64,000 nt of DNA from Opisthorchis felineus (taxonomy: Eukaryota; Platyhelminthes; Trematoda; Opisthorchiida; Opisthorchiidae). Location: NCBI GenBank assembly GCA_004794785.1, contig SJOL01006487.1:737198-801197 (forward strand), written 5' to 3'. The notes under the pieces are model-generated. The model did not search any database and was not told where the DNA came from. It saw nothing but the letters and a program-made list of their open reading frames with translations. The translations under genes were made by a program, and so were the position numbers. Positions 1 through 12,000 of the stretch are shown here, in pieces; the first letter of the stretch is position 1, and each line of letters opens with the position of its first letter.

Positions 1-1
1 A

Positions 2-352
2 CGATTTGTCAAAGAAGCAGAGGAACAACTCCTAATGCAGTTAAGGGAATTTATGGACGAAACACCCATGGAGAATGAATTGGAAGAAAGTGAAGGTAAA
101 TCATGCAAGAGCTGTCTAACATGGAAATAGTCCACCATTGATCGTATTTCGTGTAGGTTATTTGATTCGCTCTATATCAAACTACTGTCGATTTCGTTTA
201 ACCTAGTCTGTCACTACTGCGCTGCTCAAACAGACTGTGGTAAGACAACCGTGATATCGCCCCTGCGTTAAGGGAAAAGGAAGGAAGTGGACTGATGAAC
301 CTGAAATTGGTTTTCCTTATCTGCTTCTCGTTCTGTTTATTCAGGTGTGTAA
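2..352 (+). CDS. 3' end of an unidentified plus-strand gene (two exons, coiled-coil-like)
   Basis: Reading from base 2, the sequence is open and strongly protein-like to base 95: charged and helical, with segments such as EAEEQLLMQLREFMDE and ENELEESE. It then meets a GTAAAT donor after one codon base (phase 1). A pyrimidine-rich acceptor (TTCTGTTTATTCAG) ends at 344. Joining 95 to 345 in phase 1 gives Gly-Val-stop with TAA at 350-352, so the 345-352 exon would be the terminal exon after a 249-nt intron. Glu-rich heptad-like spacing suggests an alpha-helical or coiled-coil C-terminus. The 5' part of the gene lies outside the window and I do not recognise the protein. The exon and donor are seen directly; the tiny terminal exon is inferred from splice phase. 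Confidence 0.6.
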
Positions 353-767
353 CTAAGAGTCACAATTGGCTATCTGTGCCTCAGACAACCCAATCGAAAA
401 TATTCTTCGTTTAATTACTATGGTTTCCAATAGAAGGGAAAGTATTCCGATTCATAGGGAGTCGTTTCCTTTGTTTGTATTGAACAGCAGTTCAAAAATG
501 CAAGCAGACAGTTTCTATACGCTAAACCTTCTCAATTATTTTGCAGTTCTGCCGGCCATACATCACTTACCGACGTTTGTTTTTGCGAATATCGCTAAGG
601 ATATCTGGTCGGGTTTGTAGTTCGTCGGACGAGTATTGTGAATTTGCATTAATTATTTACCAAAACATGTTATCAGTTTGATCAAAATATGTGGACCGCT
701 CTTGATCTGCATGTAGGTAGACCAGAAGATCACCATTTCCAATTTGCGATACTCGCTCTGTCAATCG

Positions 768-773
768 AATAAA
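768..773 (+). promoter_or_regulatory. Candidate poly(A) signal AATAAA
   Basis: AATAAA lies about 415 bases after the proposed stop codon at 350-352, with a GT-rich stretch just downstream (GCTTTGTACGGGG). This is consistent with the 3' end of the left-edge gene, but the motif is common by chance in AT-rich sequence. Confidence 0.4.
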
Positions 774-3700
774 GCTTTGTACGGGGAAAAAATGGAAATG
801 AGAACTGATATCATGAACACGTGCTTAGGTTAGTCGACTGGGTCTTGACCATCAAAAGTTACTGGTTAGAGGCAAGTTGCTTAGTCAGTCTTTAATGGCT
901 AAGTCAGCGCCATCCATATCAAAGTTCAGCCGTAGTTTGTGGTAAAATCTGTACGTCGCTTTACAGATGCTGGTGAGAGAAACCTGGCAAGCCTTCTCAA
1001 AACAAGGATCGACATCTAGTGCAAAGTCTTCTTTGATCAAGTGTTATAACTAAAAGTGTCGAAAATATTCCGACGCTTTATTCCTTCTATGGATAAACTG
1101 ACATTCTGGTAAAGAAACCCTTTTCGGTGGCTGATCACAATCCCCAGTAATATGATTATGTGCTACCTTTTTCTAACTAGATTCATCTACCAACAGGACA
1201 AGTAACCAAAGCATTCAAGTAAGAAAAACATGGTGCGTAGCACAGCATACAATCAGACTCCCTCCCAAAAGGTGTCGCCTTCGATCGATACCAGTCCTGT
1301 TCACGGTAACCGTTCAATAATAGACAGGATAATTGTGAAGTACCTGGTGAGCGAAAAAATTTCTTGCTAGTAGGATTTATTGATGACCACTAGCTTATGG
1401 GGTAGAAATGCCCCAGTCTCGCAAAAATAAGTGTGCCGTCTTCTCATTAGAGTGTTACTATTTGCCAATTCGTCAGGTGTTATACTCAGTTCCTTGGAAT
1501 ACTTAAAAATGTAAGCAAACCTAAAAAGCCTCATCCTGTGCGTCGCAGCGTACAGCTTGAACTGCCTATGGCTAGCTAGAAAACAAAAGTTTTTTCCTTT
1601 GGATTTCATGTGCTTAGAAATGGAGTTCATTAGTCAGCATTTCAATAGATGAACGGTCGGAAATTACCCTTGGTCAACATCAGTGTTCGTGTACAGAATG
1701 GTGGCAATATCGCCCTATCTACGCAAAATGCCTAAAGAAGGATGTGTTGGTGCTACAAAGCAAAATTCAGTATTAAAAATTAATACCGGTTACTTGCTTA
1801 CCACCAGTAGTCACTCAGGAACCTAGTCCAAGAAGAAGTGGACATCTCCAGTGTGTTGAAGTAAAGGAGACCCCAGTTACACAAAGAACGCCCGCAGCAC
1901 CACAGATTAGGTTCGCCTAACAAAAGCAAACAAAAATAATATATGTTTTAATCATATCTTTTCCGAACATAACTCCACTTCTTCAACCAAACATCAAAAA
2001 GCTGCTTTGTTAATGAATAATTGTGGCTACCCCTGTAATTCATACATACATACATGTAATTCATTCATAACACCGGCGTTGGTGTTATTGCCAGTTACTA
2101 ATAACACTCGCGTCTACCTTGCTTCGCTGTAAAAAGGTTTGTAATGATTCGATGTCCAACTTTTCCAACCTAGTTTGAATGAATGAATGACACTTGAATT
2201 ATTGCCTTTTGCTGCGTTCGATCGCCCGGATTTTACACTTCAACGCTAAGGATTTTCTTGTTACTACTAGGTTCGCTTGGGCAGATAATAGCATGACTGT
2301 ATGTGGCACGCGCTTACCGGCACTAGACTTAGTGAACTAACGAACACTATTCTTCACCAAAATCACGTAGCCCCATCAGGACACAGTGGGGACGGGGTCG
2401 TGGCAACTGCTCGAGTCCGAACATTTGCTCATACAATGATCCTGTCAGTGTGGGGCCAAAAGTCCAGACGCACTCGTCATACGTCAGTCACCACAGTACT
2501 AAACTGGCAGCAGAGGTTCCAGCGCGTGCCTTCAGGTGTATATATTTTCATTGAGGATGGGTGATAATGGCAATATAGTGGACAACAAAACAAACAACGT
2601 TTTAAGAGGCCACTCAGAAAAGCTTATATTTCTGGCCAAGTTAATCTCATCTAGACGGAATTTTATCGCCTTATGAAAATATGGGCCCCATGATCAAGTT
2701 ATATAGTTTATTTCTGTGCAACTGTGAGCAATGGGGGCTCCTAAGCTCGTCTTGTTCCGAAAATGCATTTCTCTAAATTTAGACCTCTTTTTCTACTGAG
2801 TCATTTCAACAAGAAGACTGTTTCACTGTGGTGAAATTAGGCCCGATGAACATTTTATTACATGGACATCAGATTCATAACGTCGGTGTTTGGGTTTCGC
2901 TTGATACAGTGAAACACCTCGCAGGCTTTTTTGCATGGTGTCAGTAGTAAAAAAAACATCATATCAAGCTTAGTATGCGCTGCGAGACTGCCGGTATGAT
3001 TTACCCTTGCTCGAATGTTCTTCTTTACCAAGGTCCAATAGTATTTCACCACAACACCGTCGACTGGATTATTCGAGTGCGGTGTCGGTCTTGGCAGAGC
3101 TTCGGGGGCAACGACAGATTAACACCAGCCCACGTACATATCCAACTCACCAAGAGAGCAACTGGGTACAGATCTGTGCTCTCAGTGTTTAAAAAAGTGG
3201 GGTGAACTGACACATAAGTGGAAGAAGTGAACCCTGAAAAAAGTGGTGCAATTGGTTTCTGCACACTGACAGGAAACCCCTGAAAGGGAACCTAGTGAAG
3301 TGGATGCGTGTCAAAACAAGACAGGGTTTAAAAATGGATTGTGAAAAGGGCACTTGTGAAAAGATATCAGTGGTACTTAAGTGGCATCTATCATAAACTG
3401 AAGCACCGTTGCTCTCAACACAGCAAATTTTCCTGCACAACCAACTGTTATCTGAGCCACGGCTATTGTTAAAATCATTCGGGGAACAGTTTTCATTAGG
3501 AATTCCTCACAGCCCACATCCGTTGTAGCGAACGCTTTCACGAGAATCGGTTATCTTTAGGAAGACAATGAAAGCTTTCTCCATAGAATAACAGTAATGA
3601 CCGAATACACTGCTTTTCAGGAACGTGGGTTATCTATTGCGATACAAAATATGACGGACGAAATAAACGAAGAACGAAGGCAGTAAGGCGTCCGGGAGCA

Positions 3701-3915
3701 AAAATCCTCCTACATGGACCAACCTGTTAAATACTTTACAGTGCTGTGATGTTGGTAGGTCCGTCGTCCACAGCAGTCTCTTGTGGCAGTCTGACCCAGG
3801 AAACAAAATTTCAGGTATGCCCCAATGAACATGTCACCTAAACCGCTTTTACGCGTTTCCCGAAGTTCCTCAATGACCTGACACACATTCATTCAAACGA
3901 AACACACGAACCTAA
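774..3915. other. Intergenic stretch, nothing assignable
   Basis: The six frames are broken into short ORFs with no recognisable domain. Only trivial short tandem words are visible (CATA repeats near 2,041 and GAAT repeats near 2,178). I see no gene, tRNA or transposon domain here. Confidence 0.5.
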
Positions 3916-4128
3916 ATGGATATGTTGAAATCTATGAAGCGGGATCCAGAACTGATTACCATTCAGCAGTGGTCTGTACTGGACCAGCTGACAAGTCCTG
4001 GGCGTATCGCTTTTGATCAGTTTGTGGAATCCACCAACGGAGATGATCACACATATAAGAAACGCCTCGACTTGTTGCGAACAATGGAGAGGGCTAGTCT
4101 TTTGGACGCGTTCACCGAAACAACCTGA
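3916..4128 (+). CDS. Hypothetical 70-aa ORF, possible CARD/death-fold fragment
   Basis: This is a 70-codon ATG-to-TGA reading frame immediately preceded by an in-frame TAA (3,913-3,915), so the ATG at 3,916 is the natural start unless a splice site intervenes. Composition and codon choice look coding. The segment VLDQLTSPGRIAFDQFVES resembles the H3-H4 region of caspase-recruitment (CARD) domains, which often read leucine-rich, then G..AF..F...L. A CARD is about 90 residues, so this would be a partial domain. No caspase catalytic domain is visible nearby. Alternatives are a lineage-specific small protein or a transposon gag fragment. The resemblance is from memory and weak. Confidence 0.35.
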   Translation: MDMLKSMKRDPELITIQQWSVLDQLTSPGRIAFDQFVESTNGDDHTYKKRLDLLRTMERASLLDAFTETT

Positions 4129-6784
4129 ACGCATGCCTAAAGCATTTCCAGCCTTACCTTAAACAACATTGTGAATGACATCGTCGTTAGGGTCCGAATT
4201 GAACTAGAGTCCTATCCTGTACATGCGGAGGCGAAGAGAACAGTCAACCAGACTAACCTGGACATCGACCAGTCAAGAATGAACATCATCCTTACAACGT
4301 GGTATAATTCACTATTTTAGCTTTTTGACTCTCGACTCCACATCTCTGCGTTCTGATTTTCTTAGTTTCTGTTCAATGGTATCTTGATTTACTTTTCTCT
4401 GAGTTCTCCTCCCCCTCGCACGTTAGCGCAAACAGGTGCTGTGTTGACTCAGAGGATATTCACATGACATCGTTCGCTAACACCATTGAGTTGCCTGTTT
4501 TTTTCGTCCGGCCTGCTCCATCATGAAAAGGCGTAACAAGCACGATAGACCGTACGTGACGCGACAGCTCAGTCCCAAGGTCAGGTTATGAAGCCCTCAC
4601 ATGGTGCGACACGCTCGCACTCGCAGGCCACACGTGACTTACACGCGATAATGTTTGGACCGGCAGTAAAATTCACGGAAAAGACAGATAACCGTATAAA
4701 ATATTGGGCCGTTTTGGTCCGTTTCGGGATGCAAGCACTTTCATAATACTCGTCCGCTGTACATACCCGGGCTGTTATGATTGACAAGGTTTCTGTTTCA
4801 ATACCACAGACGTCTTGGGTTTCATGAGAACGTAAGATTTGGATCATGAGTCGCCATACTTTGACATATTTAAGAAATACTATGTGACATGCGATCGCCT
4901 TCATATGACCAGGTCCCTATTCCATTCCAGAACAGGCAGCGTGCGATGCCGTTATCCTGAAGCGACCAATTATCCATTGTGAGCGCACATGTCGACAGAC
5001 GGATATTCCAAGCAAGCACTTTAGACCCTTTTCTCCTTTCCTTCCTCTTTATAGGTATCGCCGGATGAAAGAATTCGAGTAACTGATAGTGAAATCTGTC
5101 GCATTCGTCGAGCTCTTGTTCGGCACATCGAACTGAAGGGGACCAAAAATATTTTATCAACATTTGACCTAACAGAATGGGAAAGTAACTGTCAGTGATC
5201 TGACCTGGATCACAGCAACACAAGTTCCGTCTTCGTCACCTTCCACCGAGGTTCTTTTATTAAGCTGCTTTATTTTTTCGCGCTTTTATTTCCTGATTTG
5301 TACCAGTTGTCCGGTCAATATATCGCCGAGCTTGGGATGTCTTCTTGATAGGGGTAATGGAGAAAGCCGAAATACCAGGTGTGCAGACATGGAATCATCT
5401 AGAAATATTGCGCATTACCAGAAGTAGGCAAGAAGGTGAAACGTTTCGGTTGTTCTTTAATTTTAGCACAGATCCATCGCCAAAATCACATCTCTTCTTA
5501 GAAAGTTCAATCTTTAGTGGGAAGCAAGCAACAGTTTGTCATGCTCGTTTTAAATCGAAAAGCTTTCTCACTTCAAGAAGCTGGGCATTTAGGCTGAATC
5601 ATCTGGTCAAGTGCACTCTACGCCTTACAAGTTGACGTTTTCCAATTTCCACGAACCACTGATGAGTGTGTGGGACTAGTGCTCAGTCTCAATGTACACA
5701 TCCGGTCCGATCCGCATGCAGATCGCTTATGATTCCAAACACGCCCACGTGTACCCTGTACCGAGTGGGCAACGACGTTTGGTGAAAAGACACCCATAAG
5801 AATTTTCCATACTTGTTCACACCATTGGGAATCCACGAGTACACATTTATGTAAGCAATGCGCCCCTCACTGTCAGCGGTAATCGTACGTGAGGAAATCA
5901 GGTAACAGTGGATGACATAGATTCATCGGACCATTCATTGTGCCATAATTTTCACGTTTTAAGCCCGCGATTAGCCAGTTACGGTTAAACTAGCAAATCT
6001 GACACCCACTTGTGCATAACGTCTATTAATTTTATAAAACGACTGCTTTCAAAACTTTCTCGGGATGATGATTTTGCGTTCAGTTCCAAGCCAATGCTAG
6101 CTGACTGACCAGAACTCCCTTTCGATGGAGATAACCGTCTGCTGAAATTGATAGGATGGACTGCACTATTCGGCCATACCCATTAGCGTTTTATCTCGTC
6201 ATTCTACCTCGGAAAATTATAGTAGCCCACAAGACTCATGGTCCCTTCGATACGCCTCTTTGGACAGGCTGGTCCACGTATGATATTTGAGGAAACGGAA
6301 AGAAAGGGATTTGCATCAGCTCCCAACTATCTCTCAGTAAAATATTTCTACGACTACCGTTGACTGGAAAAGTAAAAAAACAACTGCGTGAGAGGGCATA
6401 CGTCACAACTCCTCAAAACCATTTACCAAAGGATCAGGTCTGTCATCAATGCTCTGGCATTGCTCAATTTGAGCAACTAACCCAGCAGCGCTCCGGCGGA
6501 AAGGACATTCCTAATCACAGCCGTCCTCGTTTCAGAAAGGTTTGCTAAACAGTCGGTGAATCCATGCCTGGGCAACGTTCCACTTTTGACACGACTTTCA
6601 TCAGGTCAAGTGAACTAGCTGCCGGGTTCGTTGAGTTTTAAGACAGAAGAAGAATCAGTCGGTGAGGTCCCTTTCAACCGGCCGACTTAATCAGTGCCAA
6701 ATGTTAGCCAGGATTTCTTTTAAACGGTAGCTCGCTCTTGTGTGCCACACAGTCGAAGAAGGACAGTGCGCCCGGAGTAAACTA
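4129..6784. other. Intergenic stretch, nothing assignable
   Basis: Two overlapping minus-strand ORFs (4,581-4,904 and 4,870-5,223; 107 and 117 codons) are the longest open frames. They carry no domain I recognise and no convincing splice context. I treat them as chance ORFs. Confidence 0.45.
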
Positions 6785-7570
6785 TAGTCCCAGGCTAGAC
6801 TTAAGTTGAGGATCCAGTGTTAAGATACTGGCATAATTCGTTAAATTTATCGCGCCTGATCACAACAAACGTAATAACTACGTAACGTGGGAAAAGCCCT
6901 GGTGGAAAATCCAATCTGGCTAAAGCCGCCGGGTCGAAGTCCTCCATGTGCACAGTGGCCAAAATCGAGGATATTGGAGATCCGATTAATAGACTTCGTT
7001 CTTGAGAGTATATAACTGAGTCAAAAACAAAGTGACTGAGGTTTAAACATTTTTATACCTTCAACTACCTCGTCTACGGAGGGTTGAGTTCGTTCTTGCA
7101 AAGTCGTGTCTGCCAGTAACAACCGCCTCGCTACTTCCAGAGCGTCCGCTTTAGGGGCATTCGTATACATCGAGTTGACATCAAAGCTAACGAGAACTTC
7201 GTCTAGCTCTAAATGAAACCTAGTTACTTTTTTTTAGCTAAGCCATACGAATTTTGCGTTTGGATGACTTGCCAATATGTGGTTTCGGGACACCTGAAAA
7301 AAATCTGACTGGCTGGTGGTGAATCTATGCCACCACCACTGGTCTTATGAGGACACCCGCCTTGCTAATTTTAGGTGGCTCATAAGGTAGCGCATGATCG
7401 ATTTGGCGGCTCATCCATTTGGCCTGTGTCAAGAGCGAGACGCTGCCTGGCAGTAAATTCATCGACCGCTTACCGAAAAACTCTGAAACAACAATTTCTC
7501 AATCGGTTGCAAACATTTTCCTAGAGCTATTCTCGCTTCAAAAGCTTGTCAAGTTAGCGCCGTCGTCTGA
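6785..7570 (-). mobile_element. Penelope-like element RT relic (minus strand, catalytically dead)
   Basis: On the minus strand, several frames together recover the order of Penelope-like RT motifs. PPKISKAGVLIRPVV (7,390-7,330 region) matches the family's G-L-P-K-I-H-K-P-G-V-P-L-R-P-I. EVLVSFDVNSMYTNAP (about 7,195-7,145) matches the motif-A block S-F-D-V-x-S-L-F-T-N-V-P. GSPISS (about 6,980) matches GSPISP. FPRYVVITFVVI (6,892-6,857) aligns to the catalytic F-x-R-Y-V-D-D-T-F-V-V-I block. Both catalytic aspartates of that block are replaced (codons GTT and ATT at 6,873-6,878), and several frameshifts separate the motifs. Penelope-like RTs copy a family of telomerase-related retroelements. Upstream (above 7,570) the expected N-terminal part is missing. 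Confidence 0.7.
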
Positions 7571-7597
7571 AAACCTGCATCTAGAATATTAGTCCAA

Positions 7598-7999
7598 GTG
7601 TTAGGTGCCTGGGATTGCAGGCTGTCTATGGCCCACACCACTGAAAACAAGACTAGAGACCGACACTTACTAGAGTGCCACAGCCCATTTGCTTATAAAG
7701 AAAAACGTACGTTACTGAAAAATTTGTTCAAATCCTTAGAACTCAGGGAAAATATTTACCCTAACTTTTGTCAGCAAAGTGGCAGTATTCATTTTGATAA
7801 CCTTAGAGCAAATTTGGAGAAAGCGACAAATACCGGTCAACACAGAGGGGTCGCGCTTGCAGTTCGTTCCACATACGCGCAAAATCGGCGTAATGCAACG
7901 GAAATCCAGGTCCCTCTTCACGACGAGTTGTACCACTGTTTAGCGGCACTGAGATTGAGGCAGTGTTTTCAAAGATCGCTGATTGCTCAGTTTATGTAG
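7598..7999 (+). mobile_element. Penelope-like element post-RT fragment (plus strand, inverted relative to the RT relic)
   Basis: A 133-codon plus-strand ORF carries HSPFAYKEKRTLLKNLF followed by NIYPNF. This resembles the Penelope-like segment after the palm domain (Ser-His-His-Pro, Lys-Arg-Ser, Leu-Phe-x-Arg-Ala, then Asn-Gly-Tyr-Pro-x-x-Phe). It would belong to the region between the RT and the GIY-YIG endonuclease; I see no endonuclease motif. It starts within 30 bases of the end of the minus-strand RT relic but points the other way, so either one element was internally inverted or two relics abut. The similarity is moderate and from memory. Confidence 0.5.
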
Positions 8000-8712
8000 C
8001 GTACAGTTAGTCGCAGTGGCTGACCCGGTGGAACGAAGTAAATTATCACCGATCTTTCAACAACACTACGCGGAAAAGTCAGTTCTTCCCGTTCAGTTGA
8101 TTTCAAGAAGACCGCCCGAATTAGGTCACGAGAAAAAACCTCATAGTTTCTGACATAAGAAACTAGTTTTATCGACATAGATAATCACATTGCAAAATGC
8201 GTGTTAGTCACCTCATGTTCGAAATAAACCAGAACGATAGGGAGAAAGGGGGTCTATCTCACACACCGATAAACAAGCTGATCTTTGCAAAAAACAGTGT
8301 TTACACAACATGGGGGGGAGCGTAGGATATAAATCTTTACAAGGTCTTTGTCTGGATATGTATAGACAAGGGGAGACAGGGTGATTAAAAGAACAGAAGG
8401 GCGAAGAAGCAGCGAATTTCCGTAAAATGCAAGAGCGAAAAGGGGACATCAAACCAACTTCACCCAGATGCGTCAAGAGGACGGCCGGACTGAACGCCAA
8501 CATCACAGAAGATCTATCATTCATCAATATCTGAGGAATGCCGAAGAAATTGATGGAGAGAATACGTGCATAACTGGTGCATGAAGAGGATTCCTGTGAA
8601 AATGTAGGGTCGAATTCTATATACAACGCGTCAGAAGTGTCATAATATATACACATACACTCATGAACAGAGTCCAGTATTAGGAGGATGGACGGAAACA
8701 GTCTAAACCATC
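8000..8712 (-). other. 3' flank / probable 3' UTR of the zinc-finger gene
   Basis: This stretch lies downstream of the stop of the minus-strand zinc-finger gene. A 147-codon minus ORF (8,213-8,656) has no recognisable domain and is probably spurious. No convincing AATAAA (TTTATT on the plus strand) is visible close to the stop. Confidence 0.4.
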
Positions 8713-9035
8713 TTAAAGGTTGTTGAGATCTGGAGTCACCATATTATTCAGGTCGTTCTGGGTTTGAAACTGATCTGTCATTGGATCGGACGGGGCTGGC
8801 TGGGGTTGTTGCTGTTGCTGCTGGGATGTAGGTTGTTGCTGGGAGTGGGTTTGTTGCTGCACCTGATGAATTAGAGTCTGATGAGAATGCAGAGGCTCTT
8901 CGGGCTTGATGCGAGTCAGTTCAGGACGTACGGCGTTCAGACATTCCCAGCTAATATCCAACGAAGAGCGTCGACCACGCATCCAAGCCAGGTATTCTTC
9001 GGTTTTGTCAGGATCGATGGCACTTGTGGCATTAT
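8713..9035 (-). CDS. Zinc-finger gene, terminal exon with Gln-rich C-terminus
   Basis: Acceptor CATTCTGTTTTTAG opens a 323-nt exon in phase 1, ending in TAA at 8,713-8,715. After [20 protein letters not shown] and a Leu/Pro/Glu segment, it becomes Gln-rich ([18 protein letters not shown]) and ends VTPDLNNL. The split codon joins to finger 8 as Asp. The first 45 residues look folded or helical but match no domain I know. Confidence 0.7.
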
Positions 9036-12000
9036 CTAAAAACAGAATGTGGGGAGCTATTTTATCATGAACACTTGTGGTTAAGAACAAGGGGGAGTTA
9101 GATTCCATTTAAACTATACACCTTTGTTGTGTATTCGCAGCTCCCATAGAATGCTCACATCGACCAATAAAAATTAAAACCTTGAGGAGAGGAGCGCACA
9201 GTCACTGTCTCTGATCTAAGGAAACAGTTGTACATCATCTTCGATCAGTTTGGAAGTTTGGAACCGGTTGAGAAGTCGTTGTTTCAGAAGGGTCTAGTAA
9301 ACCCACCGATTTTTTACCAAACCTTTCTGAGAAAGTTGTGTGTTTACCCGTGTTTCAAGATAATTTCACACGATGAATGCACCTGAAGACTAAGAGGTCT
9401 ATTTCCACTACAGAAAAATTTCTGTGAAGCAGTTTTGACCGGGAAAGATGTGTAATGGATGGAACAAGGTGGACGATGGCAGCCAGAGACAGTATTCTCC
9501 TCACAAGTGTAGAAAACCTTACCAATCATTTTACTTTTGAGGAAACCCACGTCTGAGAACCGTGAAAGAAGTACTTTCGAGAACTTGGGACGGCTGGTCA
9601 GTCCAGAAGAGAAAATATCACAATGACTCGACTTTATCGGTTAACATGTTAAACAACACCATTACTACAACCTCCCGTAAAACAAGCTGGCTCTTCGTTC
9701 ACATGACATTAGTCATAAGGTCGATGAAAATACTGGACAACCTCTTATCAGTTTCGACGACCTTTAGGCCTGGTCCCCGAATTTCCATCAATCTTATGTC
9801 GTACTTGAACAGTAAAACAATAAATACTCGTTTGTGAATTAATCTGGTGTAACGGGAGACTCAACTGGAACTCAGTTGAGTCGACCGTGCACGATATAAG
9901 CACAACACAAGATTGATGAAAATCTGAAGAGCAGGCCTATTCGATGAGTCTCAAGAAGGGCGAAACAAGTAGTGGACTGTCCGGAGTTTTGATCGCCCTT
10001 ATAAGTAGTGTCATGTGAAGGAATATCGCTCCGAATATCGCTCCAACTGAAACACGAGGCCGTCTTCATTAGGCGCATTCCGTTGAGAATATTATATACG
10101 AAAGATTCGATTGAATGGCAGTCGAGTCTTCCATAAATACCAATCTAATTTGCGAATGACTGGCTATCGCCCCAGTGATTTAGTCTGGTCTTTGGTTGGG
10201 CTTCAGGTACGTGCAGTAGAATGCATCGGGGCAGCCGCAAGCTAACAGCTTAAAATGGGGAGAAAATGGTCTGAAACAAGCTAATGGTTTGTTGCAAACT
10301 AAAAACGGACACATCGAGTATCAGAGCGAAATCTACATTACACTATCATTACTGGGGGAATAATAATATTAATAACGGAGTAGAATAAACAGAATGCTTG
10401 GTTACTGGACTGCTCTTAACCGCAGTTAGGAGTAAGTCCATTATGTGTATGACGGCTGCTAGACACATTACTCAGTTACCAGAGGAGAAGGAAATAGTGG
10501 AATTTGCACAACCCAATGAGGAAAATTAGCTGTATTGCTCTACTCGGGGGATTACCGGACGGGAAACAGCGATGCGGGTAACCCACCTTGATGTACAGAA
10601 TTCACGTGTCGGTAGAAATCCCAACGCCTCACAAACCCCTTGTGACACAAGTGACACTCGTAGGGTTTTTTATCTGCCAACGGAAAAGAACAGGATCAAT
10701 TAGCAGAGACACCGAAAGACGGTGTGTGCTTGGTTATGGGGAATGAAAAGTGCTGTAACTATGATCTACATTTATGGCTCTGTCCCACTCTCGCGATATT
10801 TTGTCAGACAATAACCTTGTGGCAAAAAAGCAGAATTGTTCGATATTCTATCTCTAGGAGCCTACACACAGAGAAACTGCGGCACTTTAGATGTTTCAAC
10901 ATTCGTTGGACGCAAGATGAGTTCACGAACCGAAAAGTGTTGCAATAGTCAAGCAACTTGGAAATAATGTGCGTTACACTGCATGGGTAACTTCTTGATG
11001 ACTAACGGAATTCGTCGCTCGGAAAGTCTCCAGTTCTATTTTGCACTCGACTAGACTCTGCCTTAAGTAACGCGTAGCCATTTGCAGGACCTTTTGACTT
11101 TATATATCTCTCATATCCGAAAACTCTGAGTGGGCGAGTGGGTGTGAGGGGAAATCAGGGAGCACGTAATCCTAAGAGCGGTAGTTCGAAACCGCTTGTA
11201 GAACATACACTACTTATGACTACTTATAACATACTGGCTATGAGGCTGCTGAAACCTACTGTCCATGCTGTGAAGAATATCACAAACAAGAGATTCGGTT
11301 GAGTCAATATAATCTGCAAATGAGTTCATTTCGCCGAAACCAAATGCACTTTAAAAGGCATTGAGAAGTCTTTTCCCTGCAAGGACAATTATTGGGTGAG
11401 TACTACCTTTTCCAACTGATGAGATGTTTTTGTTCCGATGACAATAACGCAAAATGAAATTGGTAGTAGATGCTCGAAACACAGATCAGCTCGAACCACA
11501 CAGTGCCTTCTGATAGTGCACACATTCTGTTGCGAAATGCCTCTGTAGAACAAATATTTGTTGGGTTAAATTTAATGGTAGGAATTCTAAGAATTTTCTG
11601 GAAGTCGATAGTTCGCACATCATCTTTGGTGCAACGCAAGAAAACGCTGTTGGCACTAGGAGTCCGGGAACCGTCTTACTTAAAATTCTCTGCTTCATAA
11701 TTTGGCACACCTAACTTACTGATGCGAAGTTTGAGGTCGATTCTCCGTGGACCGAAGACACGGATGAACCGGAGAAACCTCGCTACTTTGTCTAATCCAA
11801 TAAAATATATCCCTTCAGTGATGCATCTGTCATGGTTAGCCAATCACTGTTGTCTGGCGATCGAACCAATCGAACCGCCTGGGCTGCACTGATCGTCGTG
11901 GTGAAGAAACCCAACGGTGACAGCCGCATACATGCCGATTTCTCAACCGGCCTAAACGCAGATCACCAGCAGCACCACTATCCACTGCCAATGCCCGACG

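Noticed and set aside
8213..8656. 147-codon minus ORF downstream of the zinc-finger stop
   Set aside because: No domain, and it lies in the probable 3' UTR.
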